Assembly (NCBI GenBank): GCA_027577415.1 | Contig: JANBQS010000195.1 | Span: 1-27,047 of the forward strand | DNA length: 27,047 bases | Source of the DNA: Coemansia sp. RSA 922 | Taxonomy: Eukaryota; Kickxellomycota; Kickxellomycetes; Kickxellales; Kickxellaceae | Direction of reading: 5' to 3' | Part shown: in pieces, positions 15,641 through 24,441 of the stretch | Layout: each line of letters starts with the position of its first letter | Position numbering within the stretch: the stretch's first letter is position 1 | Translations under genes and position numbers: made by a program | Notes under the pieces: model-generated | Database searches by the model: none | The model's input: the letters and a program-made list of their open reading frames with translations, nothing else | What the model was told of the DNA's origin: nothing

Positions 15641-16669
15641 CTATATAGAGAATGTCAACATTATTGCCATCGCCAGCGACGACAATACAGTGGCTGTACC
15701 AGAGATTGTGCTGCCCGCGGCACTGTTGTTGTTGTCATTGTTGGATGACGTAGTTGCAGAAGGTCCTGAATCAGATCCCGTTGTTGTTGACGACGACTTT
15801 TGGCTGCCAGTAAACGAAGAAGGAGGCTTGCCCGTAGTCAATGCAATAAAGCTCATAAAGTAGTTGACATGCGTGTAGAATGCCAGACCATCCGAAGTAG
15901 CGCAGTCAGCCGAGCCTGGATTTTTAGGGTCAGTACCAGAGCTAGTAAGAGCCGCAAGGTAAACAACACCATCAACGCTGACAATCGTCGGAGAGCCCGA
16001 GTCGCCCTGGCACGAGTCCTTGCCGGGAGTCAGCGCATTCGAACTACAAACCTCGGGGCCATTAGGCGTACTGTAATCTGGGTTGGCCACGCGGCAGCTC
16101 TTGGCAGTGCCAATCTCGATATCTACGCTCATTAGCGTCGATGGTAGTGCAGTCGAGTTATTGGACGTCTTGCCCCAGCCCATCGTCGTCAGGGTCTGCT
16201 TCTCCGCCAATTGGCCAGTATAAACAGGGACTGTCTCCACACTACCGGTACTTAGTGTCAGGGGTTTGATTTGTAGCAAGGCGATATCGTTGCTGATCGT
16301 GTCTGGATTATACCGACGGTGTACTGTGACGTTCAGTGCCGGAGTACATGTCTGCTCTAGTACGTTGTTCGACCCGTAGCATACCGATACCGTGTGCGGC
16401 TCGGCTATCGCGTTGGTGTCAGTGTCTACTAGGCAGTGTGCTGCTGTCACCACGTAGTTGTCGAGCAAAAGCGACCCGCCGCAAAGATACTCGTCTACGC
16501 CACGCTGGATATTAAGCCGCACGGCGAAAGGGTACTTGCCTGATGCCACTACGCTACCGGCAATAATGCGCTTGTCCAGGTGTACTAACGGAGAACTGTC
16601 TGCTTGACTAGGAGCGACGATGGCGAAAAGTGCAGCAACTGTAGTAGCGAGAGCGAACGATGCCTTCAT
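15641..16669 (-). CDS. secreted trypsin-like serine protease (S1A), probably GPI-anchored
   Basis: A 342-residue preproenzyme. It has a signal peptide (about 1-23) and a short propeptide ending in KR, then IIAG (35-38), the mature N-terminus formed on activation. The catalytic triad is visible: H78 in TAAHC, D128 in NDIALL and S224 in CQGDSGSP. D218, six residues before the serine, is the S1-pocket aspartate giving Lys/Arg specificity. Cysteines are in trypsin positions. After the domain (about 285) comes a Ser/Thr/Asn-rich stalk and a hydrophobic C-terminus (TVLSSLAMAIMLTFSI) that fits a GPI-anchor signal. The anchor is an inference. The 3' end lies 47 bp from the convergent arrestin gene. 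Confidence 0.93.
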   Translation of the reverse strand: MKASFALATTVAALFAIVAPSQADSSPLVHLDKRIIAGSVVASGKYPFAVRLNIQRGVDEYLCGGSLLLDNYVVTAAHCLVDTDTNAIAEPHTVSVCYGSNNVLEQTCTPALNVTVHRRYNPDTISNDIALLQIKPLTLSTGSVETVPVYTGQLAEKQTLTTMGWGKTSNNSTALPSTLMSVDIEIGTAKSCRVANPDYSTPNGPEVCSSNALTPGKDSCQGDSGSPTIVSVDGVVYLAALTSSGTDPKNPGSADCATSDGLAFYTHVNYFMSFIALTTGKPPSSFTGSQKSSSTTTGSDSGPSATTSSNNDNNNSAAGSTISGTATVLSSLAMAIMLTFSI

Positions 16670-17214
16670 TGTAAAAAAAAAAGTCTATAGATGATGATGA
16701 TGATGTGTTGTAACGAAATAGAGGAGGAAAAAAGGTATGTGCAGAGTAACAGAGAAAGAGGATGGGGCGGGTCCTTTTTTTATATGGAAAGGAATCAGCA
16801 GTAAGCGGGCTCCTCTTTCCAAAAATAACATTCAGGCAATGCGAGGCGCTCACGGCTCCTTTGCAAGAACATTGTCTCCCTTCCCCCCATTGTGATGAGT
16901 TTTTGCCAAGGCCAAGCCCGCCCATTTTTTTTTTTTTAGCGGAACATCACACACTAGCCAATGACAATGACTGGAGGAGGTTAGCTTGTCAACTATCAGG
17001 ATCGTATGATTATCGGGGCCGTTCTTGATCAAATTTGGAAAGTACGAGCACATAAGATAGGACACTTGGGCTGGGCCCTGAGGAGGCCTTAAATATATAT
17101 ACTTTTATTCGCGCGCTTACAAATTCTTAAAAAAAAAACTTACATTTGTCATATATATATTTTTTACTACTTTCTTTTCCCCCCCCCCTCTGTCACACAA
17201 ACAAATTCCTATTA
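16670..17214. promoter_or_regulatory. divergent protease-SDR promoter region
   Basis: This region of 545 bases is shared by the protease (minus) and SDR (plus). On the protease side there is a GAT microsatellite (16690-16705) in the 5' leader and a TATA-like stretch read CCATATAAA on the - strand (about 16778-16786). On the SDR side there are TATATATA (17151-17160), a C tract (17180-17189) and the TTCTTGATCAAAT motif at 17022-17034. I see no coding signal here. Confidence 0.55.
17022..17034. promoter_or_regulatory. TTCTTGATCAAAT motif upstream of the SDR gene
   Basis: Identical 13-mer to that upstream of MCM6 (7192-7204), here about 180 bp before the SDR start. It contains the 8-bp palindrome TTGATCAA. 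Confidence 0.3.
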
Positions 17215-18129
17215 ATGAGTTCGGAGGACAGACGGCTGGTAGCAGTGGTAACTGGCGCCAACCGTGGTATCGGCAGAGCTATTGTTCGGCGTCTTTTACT
17301 ACAAGCCACAGTGCCACTTATCGTTTATCTGACCGCACGCAGTGTCGAGCGAGGACAACAGACATTTGACGAGCTACGGCGCGAGCAGCTTCGATGGCCG
17401 GCCGAAGAGCCAGCGCAACAACTACAAAATGAGCTGCGCTTCCACCAGCTAGACGTATCGGACATTGACAGTATACAAACGTTTATCGAGTACCTGACAC
17501 TAATGCACGGCGAGCAAAGCGTCGACATTCTAATCAACAACGCGGGAGGTGTCGTACACCAGCAGCCGGATACAGACGATGAAGGGCCAGGGCGAGTAGT
17601 CCGTACATGTGACGCAAAGACCGCATACCAAACCGTGCATATGAATTACTTTACGGCTGTAAATATGACGTCTCTGATGCTGCCCCGACTGCGGCCTAAC
17701 GGGCGTGTGGTGTTTATGGTGACGGCGCTCGCTCATCTGGGCATTTTCTCGGGCGATTTACCTAAAGTTTTGGTATCGGATGAGCTCAACCTCAATGGCT
17801 TGCATATTATCGAAAACGGCTTTATCTCGGCCGTGGGCAAGGGCACTTATAGCGCCTATGGCTTTCCGCCCATGCCCTTTGCTGTCGCCAAGGCCGGTCT
17901 TATTGCCTATGCGCGTATGTTGGCTCGAGTGTTTGCTCCTGACCCGCGAGGCTTGCTCTTTGCTGCAGTGTGTCCTGGATACGTGCGCACAGACATGACT
18001 GGACCCTACGCCCCGCTGACGCCAGATCAGGGCGCAGAGACCCCCGCCTATGTCGCCCTAGTTGATGCCAAGCGCTTGCGTCGCCACAACGGTGGTCTGT
18101 GGAAGCAACTACGACCGCTAAAGTGGTAA
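17215..18129 (+). CDS. short-chain dehydrogenase/reductase, carbonyl-reductase-like, with altered active site
   Basis: The ATG at 17215 gives 304 residues starting at the Rossmann fold; the longer frame to 17146 would add a non-homologous hydrophobic leader. The cofactor motif TGANRGIG is at 13-20 and NNAG at 108-111. CPGYVRTDMTGP (253-264) and GAETPAYVAL (273-282) match the carbonyl reductase 1 group. The catalytic Y-x-x-x-K is replaced: the lysine is K226, but the tyrosine position is F222 (codon TTT at 17878-17880). The usual active-site serine after the fifth strand appears as T170 (FMVTALAH). NADP binding looks intact while proton transfer by tyrosine does not. It may be a pseudoenzyme or use another residue such as Y215. 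Confidence 0.85.
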   Translation: MSSEDRRLVAVVTGANRGIGRAIVRRLLLQATVPLIVYLTARSVERGQQTFDELRREQLRWPAEEPAQQLQNELRFHQLDVSDIDSIQTFIEYLTLMHGEQSVDILINNAGGVVHQQPDTDDEGPGRVVRTCDAKTAYQTVHMNYFTAVNMTSLMLPRLRPNGRVVFMVTALAHLGIFSGDLPKVLVSDELNLNGLHIIENGFISAVGKGTYSAYGFPPMPFAVAKAGLIAYARMLARVFAPDPRGLLFAAVCPGYVRTDMTGPYAPLTPDQGAETPAYVALVDAKRLRRHNGGLWKQLRPLKW

Positions 18130-18229
18130 AAAAAAAACACAAACACAATATTTATTCTATTATATTTTTTTCGCTGCGTTATATTATTAATTGCTTCTTG
18201 TTATATAAACTCGTTCTCCAAAAAAAGAA

Positions 18230-19684
18230 TTACACACCCAGATTTCCTTCTTTCAAACTAGTGGCATCATCAGCAGAGTCGGTAATGGAGATTGTTCCCT
18301 CTTCAAAGGACTCTGCTTCCGGCTCTTGCTCGATCTTCTTGTCCTTGTAATACGGCACTGGACTTGCGAAAAAGATATTTCCACGATACCATCCAGGCAC
18401 ATCGCTAGTACCACGAATAACAGTGTACTGGCGTACTAGAGTTGTTAGCCACAGAATCACCACCCACGAAAAAAGCTCACCCAAGACGACTCCGACATTG
18501 AGCCCGATACGCGGGAACCCGCCACTCAGAATATAACGATAAAGCATCGATCCGTTATAGAACGGCAAGGCGTAAAACCAGCGAAAAAATCGAGGCGCAG
18601 TTTCTACAGCAGTCAAAGTCGACGCTACATTGGGCAACACCAAGCTCAGCGACGCCAGGGCGAGGAGCTCGGGAGTCAGTATCATAAACCAGCTCATTAG
18701 CCACATGCCGCCCGCCGACAGAACCATGGCTGTTGTAAACCACAGTGAGAAAAATCTCCCCACCGTATATGACAGTGCAAACCTCGAGTACGACGGCCCG
18801 CGAAAGGCCGAGATGGCCAAGGCGCTAAGCATGCCGATATAAGTCGACCACACCAGTACTACTATCACTGCGCCCAGCCACACGTGCGTATGCTTTACTT
18901 TGAGAAAGAACGAAAACGACGCCATCTTCCACGCAATTAGCGTTCCGATCACGCACAGCTGGCCTACGAGAAAACTGAATAGGTATACGATGGGCGCAAT
19001 GGCAAAAGACAGCGGCGCAGCATCGACTATGCGAAATGCCACGGGCTGCGTAGCCAATGTGACTATGTTTTGAGCTGGTATCGCCGATATTTGGCCTGAT
19101 CCCTGCATCTGTCGAGTGAATCCCTCGGAAAATTCCATCTGCGCCTTTCTGGCTATCGTAGTCAGCGCTGGCTGGATATAAGATAGCTCGATGATGGGGT
19201 GACGACCCGTGTTAAAGATTAATGTCGCTGCGTCGTTGGGATTATACGCTGTATTGGAATTTCCACTCACAGCTGCGGCCAGGCGATCACTAGCTCCATT
19301 ATTAATTACTAGTGCCGCCCAGCCGTGGCGGCGTACCCACTCGCGAGTAGCGGCAAGAGTTGTCAGGTCGTTGCGTATTCGCCATCTCGGCTGCGCTTGC
19401 TGATCGGGTGCAGCAGCTGCCAACAATAAAGCCGATTGGGAGATTTGGCGGCCAACAGGTCCTTGGTCCAGATCAACTATTTCAATATCAGTGCGGTAGA
19501 TATACTCGCCACGACGAAATACTGCACCAAAGAACAAACACATTGGCATCCAGAGCATCACAGTGCTTAGCGCCAGTACGCGCAAGTAGTAAAGGGCATT
19601 AGGACGCAGGACTGGACGCAGTTTTTGGTCAAACATGCTGAGACGGCCAGCATCGTCGGGCTGAGCGCGCCATGAACACAACAT
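18230..19684 (-). CDS. SNG1-like DUF3533 membrane protein
   Basis: A 484-residue protein with the layout of DUF3533/SNG1 proteins. One N-terminal membrane segment (about 33-56, LRVLALSTVMLWMPMCLFFG) precedes a large extracytoplasmic domain of some 180 residues. This domain contains the family-like stretches VDLDQGPVG and WAALVINNGASDRL. Five or six clustered membrane segments follow between about 225 and 430, then an acidic cytoplasmic tail ending in SLKEGNLGV. Yeast Sng1 is linked to resistance to nitrosoguanidine and to plasma-membrane lipid asymmetry signalling, and the biochemical activity is not established. It converges with the SDR gene (100 bp apart). The family call is from layout and remembered motifs. 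Confidence 0.75.
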   Translation of the reverse strand: MLCSWRAQPDDAGRLSMFDQKLRPVLRPNALYYLRVLALSTVMLWMPMCLFFGAVFRRGEYIYRTDIEIVDLDQGPVGRQISQSALLLAAAAPDQQAQPRWRIRNDLTTLAATREWVRRHGWAALVINNGASDRLAAAVSGNSNTAYNPNDAATLIFNTGRHPIIELSYIQPALTTIARKAQMEFSEGFTRQMQGSGQISAIPAQNIVTLATQPVAFRIVDAAPLSFAIAPIVYLFSFLVGQLCVIGTLIAWKMASFSFFLKVKHTHVWLGAVIVVLVWSTYIGMLSALAISAFRGPSYSRFALSYTVGRFFSLWFTTAMVLSAGGMWLMSWFMILTPELLALASLSLVLPNVASTLTAVETAPRFFRWFYALPFYNGSMLYRYILSGGFPRIGLNVGVVLGELFSWVVILWLTTLVRQYTVIRGTSDVPGWYRGNIFFASPVPYYKDKKIEQEPEAESFEEGTISITDSADDATSLKEGNLGV

Positions 19685-19805
19685 GATAATAATAGGTCTT
19701 TTTTAAAAAATATATAAACGTAGAGCAAATAAGAAAAAAGAAAAAAAGTATGTGCGGGGGGTGTGTAGAAGAAATATTATCAACCACATGGCCTCTAAAA
19801 ATGTT

Positions 19806-22085
19806 TCAAGCGATATACTCGTAAATGTTAAGATCGCCCTCTTTATGACGGATATACTTGTCGTCTAACAAGACACCAATGACTCGCTTAAAGACAGTGC
19901 GTTCGACTAGGAACTTGCTTTCATAGCGAGTCGTAACCAAATTCAACAGCCTCGTGTGATGAATACTCAAGCAGCGCTTCATTTCCTTCATGACCGCAGA
20001 TTGTATTTGCAAGTAGCGCTCAGAGTCCACGTAGCTGTCGATTTTCGCAGTTTCAGTCATCGTCTCCTGCCGCATACGCTTAATGCCCGAGATGTCAATA
20101 CGCAAGCGCCGCGAGTTGAAGCTAGAGTTCATCATCACAGCATCGCTGGATTGATTAGCGACCAGTATGCCGGCACGCGCCAGCACGGCGAGCTCCGATT
20201 TGACAGCATCGAGGCGGAGTTTGATATGCAGAGATATCTCAGCCGGAGTCAACTGCTGAGCGGCAGAGCCCAAGCACGACGAGTCCGTAAACAGGGCGAG
20301 TATAGCTAGCTGGTATGCGTTGACAACGAGCGTGTAGCCGGTTTGGGCGACGCGGCCGACAGAGTGCGGGAAATACAATTGGATGGTCGCCTTGGAGTAC
20401 GCCCACAGCCACTGCAGATTGCGGCTGTTGCCAGATGCGCTGCGGTACCGAGAGTTGTACACGCCAACAAACTCGTCGCAGGCAGCACTCACTTGCCGAG
20501 GCACAATCAGCGCGCGCGACAGCTCGGACGACAGGTTGCCACACCATAGAATGTGATTGAGGACCTTGACAGAGACGTTTAGCGATCCCAATGTCATGCT
20601 TGGGCGGTAGTCCGCAAACAGAGTGTGGCTGAGGTTCATGTCTGTAAGCATGTCGTTGATTCGGTTGGTATTGCCAATGCCCGTCAGCGGCGTCAGCATG
20701 GCCACAACAGTGCGCTCCAGGTCGACATTAGCGCTCGAGTCCGTAACAAGGCGGCGGGCCAGCAGCGACCGGTAGTGGTACATGAGCTTGTCTTTGCTGT
20801 CCACAAGCTCGCACAGCTGCAGCGCATCTCTGGCACGCGACTCGACCGCGTTTTCAAAGCCCGTGGGGTGGGCGGCAGCCAGCTCCAGCGCCAGAGCCGA
20901 GTCGGTCTGCAGTAAAAGGCCGAAGTATCCCGCCAGCAGCCGCGGGGCCTCCAGCTGCGGGTGGCCTTTGCTCAGGAACGCTTTCGAGTTCAGGGCCTCC
21001 CGCAGCCCCGCCACGAGCGACTGGTTGAATCCACGGTCGTCGTCAAAGCAGCGGGCAGTCATTGCGCGAAGGCGGTTCAGCTCCGCTATGAGCCAGTCGA
21101 CGGCGTTGCGCGCAAAGGCCAGCGACGACACCGAGGCCTCGTTTGGATTGAGCTCGGCCAGCGACGGCATGGCGGCCAGCGTGTGCTGCGCAACATAGGC
21201 TCTAAAAGCGTCACGCAGTGGCTGCATGGCCTTGCGGTCGGCAGGCACGCGCCGCAGCAGGCAAAATGCACTGCGCAGGTCTTCGCTGTCGGCGGCCAGC
21301 ATAAACTCAGCCTCGGCGTGGATGGCCGCCAGGCTCCCCGCCACAAAGCGCTGTGCCAGCACGCACCGCAGCGACTCGACTGACTCGGGGCGCAAGTACG
21401 CCTCAGCACGCCGCTCCTCGTCATCGATCAGCCGAGCCACGAGCCGGATGTATTCGCGCGTGGACCCTGGGGTCCGCAGGTGGCCCGTGCGCGACTCGAC
21501 ATGGCGCACGGCAGCCCACACATACGGCTCCAAGTACCACGCAAAGTAGACGCCAAGCGGCTCGCCGCCCGGCAGCTCGGGGGCATGGGCTGGACGCAGC
21601 TCTGCGAGCACGCAGCTCAGCTTGGAGAGCAGCTGCGGGTCATCGACGCCGCCATCCTTGCGCGCGTCGTCTACTAGCGCTACCATCGCCGCCGCCACGT
21701 CTGCTGCTACGCGTCGAAACACTGTCGTATACCACGCCTGCGCCATCGCCTCTCTCATGCCAAAGCCGACGGCTTGGCCTAAGCTCCCGCTGAGTGCCTG
21801 GCTCGCCTGAGCAAAATACTGCCACTGCGCAACGTATGCGTCTATCAGGGAAGGCCCACGCTCTAGCTTTTGCAACCGCCTTGCTATAACGGCCAATTGC
21901 CTGTTTACATATGCCGTCACCCACTGCCGCACTTCCTCTACGGCCGTCTCGACCTCGGCTGCCTTCAGGTACGTATTGACGACGGTACTGATTTGCACAT
22001 AGGCGCTAATACTCATCGCCTGCTGCTCCACCAGCACGCCGTCCAGGCGCTGTCTCAACTCGCTCCAAAACAATACGTCTGCCAT
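19806..22085 (-). CDS. cullin (CUL1/Cdc53-type) E3 ubiquitin-ligase scaffold
   Basis: I placed the start at 22085 (MADVLFWSELRQRLDGV). The open frame extends to 22226 but adds a region without similarity. The result is 759 residues. Helical cullin repeats fill about 1-370. The cullin-homology core includes KDKLMYHYRSLLARRLV (about 470-486) and LNHILW. The C-terminal winged-helix neddylation domain has the lysine in VMKEMK at residue 703, exactly 56 residues from the C-terminus as in human CUL1, and ends NIYEYIA. Cullins hold an adaptor at the N-terminus and an Rbx1 RING protein at the C-terminus to ubiquitinate substrates. CUL1 type is most likely, but CUL3/CUL4 types cannot be excluded by eye. 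Confidence 0.9.
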   Translation of the reverse strand: MADVLFWSELRQRLDGVLVEQQAMSISAYVQISTVVNTYLKAAEVETAVEEVRQWVTAYVNRQLAVIARRLQKLERGPSLIDAYVAQWQYFAQASQALSGSLGQAVGFGMREAMAQAWYTTVFRRVAADVAAAMVALVDDARKDGGVDDPQLLSKLSCVLAELRPAHAPELPGGEPLGVYFAWYLEPYVWAAVRHVESRTGHLRTPGSTREYIRLVARLIDDEERRAEAYLRPESVESLRCVLAQRFVAGSLAAIHAEAEFMLAADSEDLRSAFCLLRRVPADRKAMQPLRDAFRAYVAQHTLAAMPSLAELNPNEASVSSLAFARNAVDWLIAELNRLRAMTARCFDDDRGFNQSLVAGLREALNSKAFLSKGHPQLEAPRLLAGYFGLLLQTDSALALELAAAHPTGFENAVESRARDALQLCELVDSKDKLMYHYRSLLARRLVTDSSANVDLERTVVAMLTPLTGIGNTNRINDMLTDMNLSHTLFADYRPSMTLGSLNVSVKVLNHILWCGNLSSELSRALIVPRQVSAACDEFVGVYNSRYRSASGNSRNLQWLWAYSKATIQLYFPHSVGRVAQTGYTLVVNAYQLAILALFTDSSCLGSAAQQLTPAEISLHIKLRLDAVKSELAVLARAGILVANQSSDAVMMNSSFNSRRLRIDISGIKRMRQETMTETAKIDSYVDSERYLQIQSAVMKEMKRCLSIHHTRLLNLVTTRYESKFLVERTVFKRVIGVLLDDKYIRHKEGDLNIYEYIA

Positions 22086-22241
22086 GTTATCTACTATATA
22101 GCGAAAAAAGATATATAAAAAAAGAACAAGGTGTAGAGAAGAAAGATGTGTGAGGTGGAGGGGAGACAAGTCTGACGCTGCAACATGCATGCAGACATGT
22201 CGCAGCATCTGACCACATATATCCATCGCTCATGTCGTCAT

Positions 22242-22640
22242 CTACTTTTTGGGTCGGATCTGCTTGACCCACTTGACGCCGGTCTTGCTCAGAATACGTC
22301 CCTTCTTGTTGCGCACTACAATCCGCCCAGTCTTGTTCAGCTGTCTCCGCTTCCGGTTCTTGCTGACGCCACGCCCAGAAGAAGCACCACCACCAGTGGT
22401 CGATTTGCTATCCTCATCCATGGCTGCGTCTTCCTCCTCATCCTCATCGCTACCAGCAACCTCAACATCTTCATCCTGCTCCTTGGCCATCAGCACTGCA
22501 GGCGGCGCTGCTGCTGCGGGGTCAATTTGCTGTCTGGCTGCCAGCCGCTGAATGCGCTCGTCCTCGCGTGGCCCAAACACCGCCTTCCGCATAAGGTTAC
22601 GGCTCTTAATCTTTGACTTTGACCGCACCGACTTTGCCAT
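22242..22640 (-). CDS. DUF2423 family ribosome-biogenesis-associated protein
   Basis: A 132-residue, very basic protein with MAKSVRSKSKIKSRNLMRK at the N-terminus, the hallmark of DUF2423 proteins (yeast YBL028C; related to animal LLP homologs). A Glu/Asp-rich middle follows (about 62-80), then a lysine/arginine-rich C-terminus (KNRKRRQLNKTGRI, RNKKGRILSKTGVKW, ending RPKK) with nuclear/nucleolar character. YBL028C associates with pre-60S particles, but a defined function is lacking. The gene is divergent from IMP3 across 245 bp, so two nucleolar genes may share regulation. Confidence 0.8.
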   Translation of the reverse strand: MAKSVRSKSKIKSRNLMRKAVFGPREDERIQRLAARQQIDPAAAAPPAVLMAKEQDEDVEVAGSDEDEEEDAAMDEDSKSTTGGGASSGRGVSKNRKRRQLNKTGRIVVRNKKGRILSKTGVKWVKQIRPKK

Positions 22641-22885
22641 TTTTAAATAATAGTGTCAATAAAAAAGAGGAAATAAAAAAGATACAGGAACCGAAGAGCA
22701 AAGGAACGAGCTTACACTTTTAAAAAAAAAGCTTGCTACTTTATTTTTCTCGCTTGATCGGATCAACTACAATCACCAGCCTATTTTTCATCTAGGATTT
22801 TATTTTTTTTATGTGCTGTGCTTTTATTCTCTCGGCTTTCTTTGTACATTTAAACTATAAACACTTTTTTTTTTCAGCTTCAATC
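22641..22885. promoter_or_regulatory. divergent DUF2423-IMP3 promoter
   Basis: This short AT-rich gap serves two ribosome-biogenesis genes. It contains the 13-bp palindrome TTGATCGGATCAA (22754-22766), roughly midway. I looked for the yeast ribosome-biogenesis elements PAC (GCGATGAG) and RRPE (AAAAATTTT) and see neither. The IMP3 side ends in a T10-CAG sequence (22865-22877) eight bases before the ATG. Confidence 0.55.
22754..22766. promoter_or_regulatory. palindrome TTGATC-G-GATCAA in IMP3/DUF2423 promoter
   Basis: A perfect 6-bp inverted repeat around one central G, about equally far from the two start codons (114 and 120 bp). It contains the same half-site as the TTGATCAA motif upstream of MCM6 and the SDR gene. 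Confidence 0.35.
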
Positions 22886-23434
22886 ATGGTCCGTCAGCTC
22901 AAATTCCACGAGAAAAAGCTCTTGCGCAAGGTCGACTTTTTGGAATGGAAGGGCGAACACAATGTCCGCGAAATCGAAGTCATTCGCCGCTACAACCTAT
23001 CTAAGCGTGAAGAGTATCACAAGTACAGCGCCCTCGTTCGCATGGCTCAAAAGCTCGCTCACGCCATCTCGCGCCTCGATCCTCGCGACCCCAAGCGCCA
23101 CGCTGGCGAGGCTGCTCTGCTCGAAAAGCTCTACTCGATGGGCGTCATTTCCAACCGCAAAAACATGTCTCAGGTAGACAAGCTCACTGTCTCGGCCTTT
23201 TGCCGTCGACGCCTGCCCATTGTCATGTGTCGCCTAAAGATGGCTCAGTACGTCTCTGAAGCCGCCCGCCTCATTGAACATGGCCACGTCCGCGTCGGAC
23301 CTGATACCGTAACCGACTCTGCCTTCCTTGTCACTCGCAATATGGAAGACTTTGTTACCTGGGTCGACACCTCCAAGATTAAGCGCAAGATTCTCAAGTA
23401 CAACGACAAGCTCGATGATTTTGATTTATTGTAA
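22886..23434 (+). CDS. IMP3: U3 snoRNP protein IMP3
   Basis: 182 residues, almost the family length. The start [18 protein letters not shown] at 22886 is the conserved N-terminus of Imp3, so the in-frame ATG at 22811 (hydrophobic extension) is rejected. Other family phrases are LDPRDPKRH, and an S4 RNA-binding domain at about 109-175 ([43 protein letters not shown]). The C-terminus is [12 protein letters not shown]. Imp3 works with Imp4 and Mpp10 in the SSU processome, helping U3 snoRNA pair with pre-rRNA in the nucleolus. A T10-CAG just before the ATG could be the 3' splice site of an intron in the 5' leader. Confidence 0.96.
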   Translation: MVRQLKFHEKKLLRKVDFLEWKGEHNVREIEVIRRYNLSKREEYHKYSALVRMAQKLAHAISRLDPRDPKRHAGEAALLEKLYSMGVISNRKNMSQVDKLTVSAFCRRRLPIVMCRLKMAQYVSEAARLIEHGHVRVGPDTVTDSAFLVTRNMEDFVTWVDTSKIKRKILKYNDKLDDFDLL

Positions 23435-23769
23435 CTATGTGAAAATACATATTGCTAATGTTCTCTTGTACATGCAGTGACAAACAAAAATTGTCCAAAA
23501 ATTGTTTGATTTCGACCTCCAATGCAACAAGTACCATCAAATTATCCAAATGGGTGCTTTGATGTTGTTTTCAAGATCCTTCTCTAATCAATATAACTGA
23601 CTAAATTCTGCTCTTAAAGCAGCACTTATTCTAATCACATTGTCACTGGTGATGACATTAGCAGTGTTGGAAATGTTAGCCAACATTCTGCTAACAATGA
23701 CAAGTTTGTAGTGCCAAGCTAATCCAGATGATGCAGCCAGGATATCTCAATATACATTACTAAGGGTAC
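23435..23769. other. AT-rich noncoding sequence downstream of IMP3
   Basis: The IMP3 3' side passes into a sequence unlike the rest of the window: fewer homopolymers and no open frame of note. It contains the imperfect palindrome noted at 23658-23694 and ends at the solo LTR. I recognise no gene. Confidence 0.6.
23658..23694. repeat. imperfect palindrome beside the solo LTR
   Basis: TTAGCAG (23658-23664) pairs with CTGCTAA (23688-23694), and inside it GTTGG (23666-23670) with CCAAC (23680-23684). The arms can be extended outward with mismatches. It may be the remnant of a small inverted-repeat element. Confidence 0.4.
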
Positions 23770-24039
23770 TGTAGGATTTCGACGCTCAACAACGATATCC
23801 GACATTTTATTGTGCCTAATATCAACGGCTGTAATCAACGGCACCTCGATCATGAGCAGTAGCACCGTTACTACCCCACAGACCATTTGCCCTATATAAG
23901 GGGCCGCGCACCAGCAGCCGTAGACTAGTTAGGCAATCACCTTTTATCTTTATTACTTTTTATTTACTAAAATACATAGACGTAAGGACTGGTGAACTTA
24001 GGCGTTTAGCCAACAGCAACCTACATACTCTAAACTACA
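23770..24039 (+). mobile_element. solo LTR (270 bp) with 5-bp target duplication
   Basis: The element begins TGTAG (23770-23774) and ends CTACA (24035-24039), the TG...CA inverted ends of retrotransposon LTRs. It is flanked by a perfect 5-bp direct repeat GGTAC (23765-23769 and 24040-24044), the expected target-site duplication. Inside are a promoter-like CTATATAAGG (23891-23900) and a later AT-rich stretch suited to polyadenylation. No gag/pol sequence follows, so this is a solo LTR left by recombination. A second copy in reverse orientation is at 24442-24698. The class (Ty1/copia or Ty3) cannot be told from an LTR alone. Confidence 0.85.
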
Positions 24040-24044
24040 GGTAC

Positions 24045-24436
24045 CTTCCTGGCACTAGTAGAAAAGTTCTCTCTCATGTTTATGTTGTGGCGATTTCTGC
24101 AGCATAATTCATGGCACTCTGGAGTAGTCAGTGGGGGCAATACTGACCACCCAGACTGAGGAAGCTGCCATGGTGGTCTCACTTGCTAAAGGAGCTTAAG
24201 AATCATGCATTTCTCAAACATCACTACTATCAGTCTCTAGCTGAGAGTGGACCTGCCAGCAAACACCTCACAGTCCTCACTCATGAGGATACATTGGAAG
24301 CCCAAATGGGGTTCAATATGGCCTACCAGCAATTATTGCTCACCTGGTGGCAATGCAGAAAGTGCTGGTTGTCTGTAGGCTCTGTTAATGACATGATGTG
24401 CAGTATTAGCTGCAGTATCTGGGCAGAGCAGAGTTT
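24045..24436. other. spacer between two opposed solo LTRs
   Basis: About 390 bases without homology between the two LTRs. The longest frame (24183-24446) starts with TTG, runs into the second LTR and resembles nothing I know. A short perfect inverted repeat GTCAGT/ACTGAC occurs near 24127-24147. I see no reverse transcriptase, primer-binding site or polypurine tract. Confidence 0.55.
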
Positions 24437-24441
24437 CACAT

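Noticed and set aside
16690..16705. GAT microsatellite in the protease leader.
   Set aside because: A short simple repeat with no sign of function beyond possible length variation.
22086..22226. N-terminal extension of the cullin.
   Set aside because: It has no cullin similarity and covers the promoter; ATG 22085 gives normal cullin length.
23665..24015. Alternative LTR limits TGTTGG...CCAACA.
   Set aside because: Homology to the second copy continues past CCAACA, and no target duplication flanks these limits, whereas TGTAG/CTACA has a perfect one.
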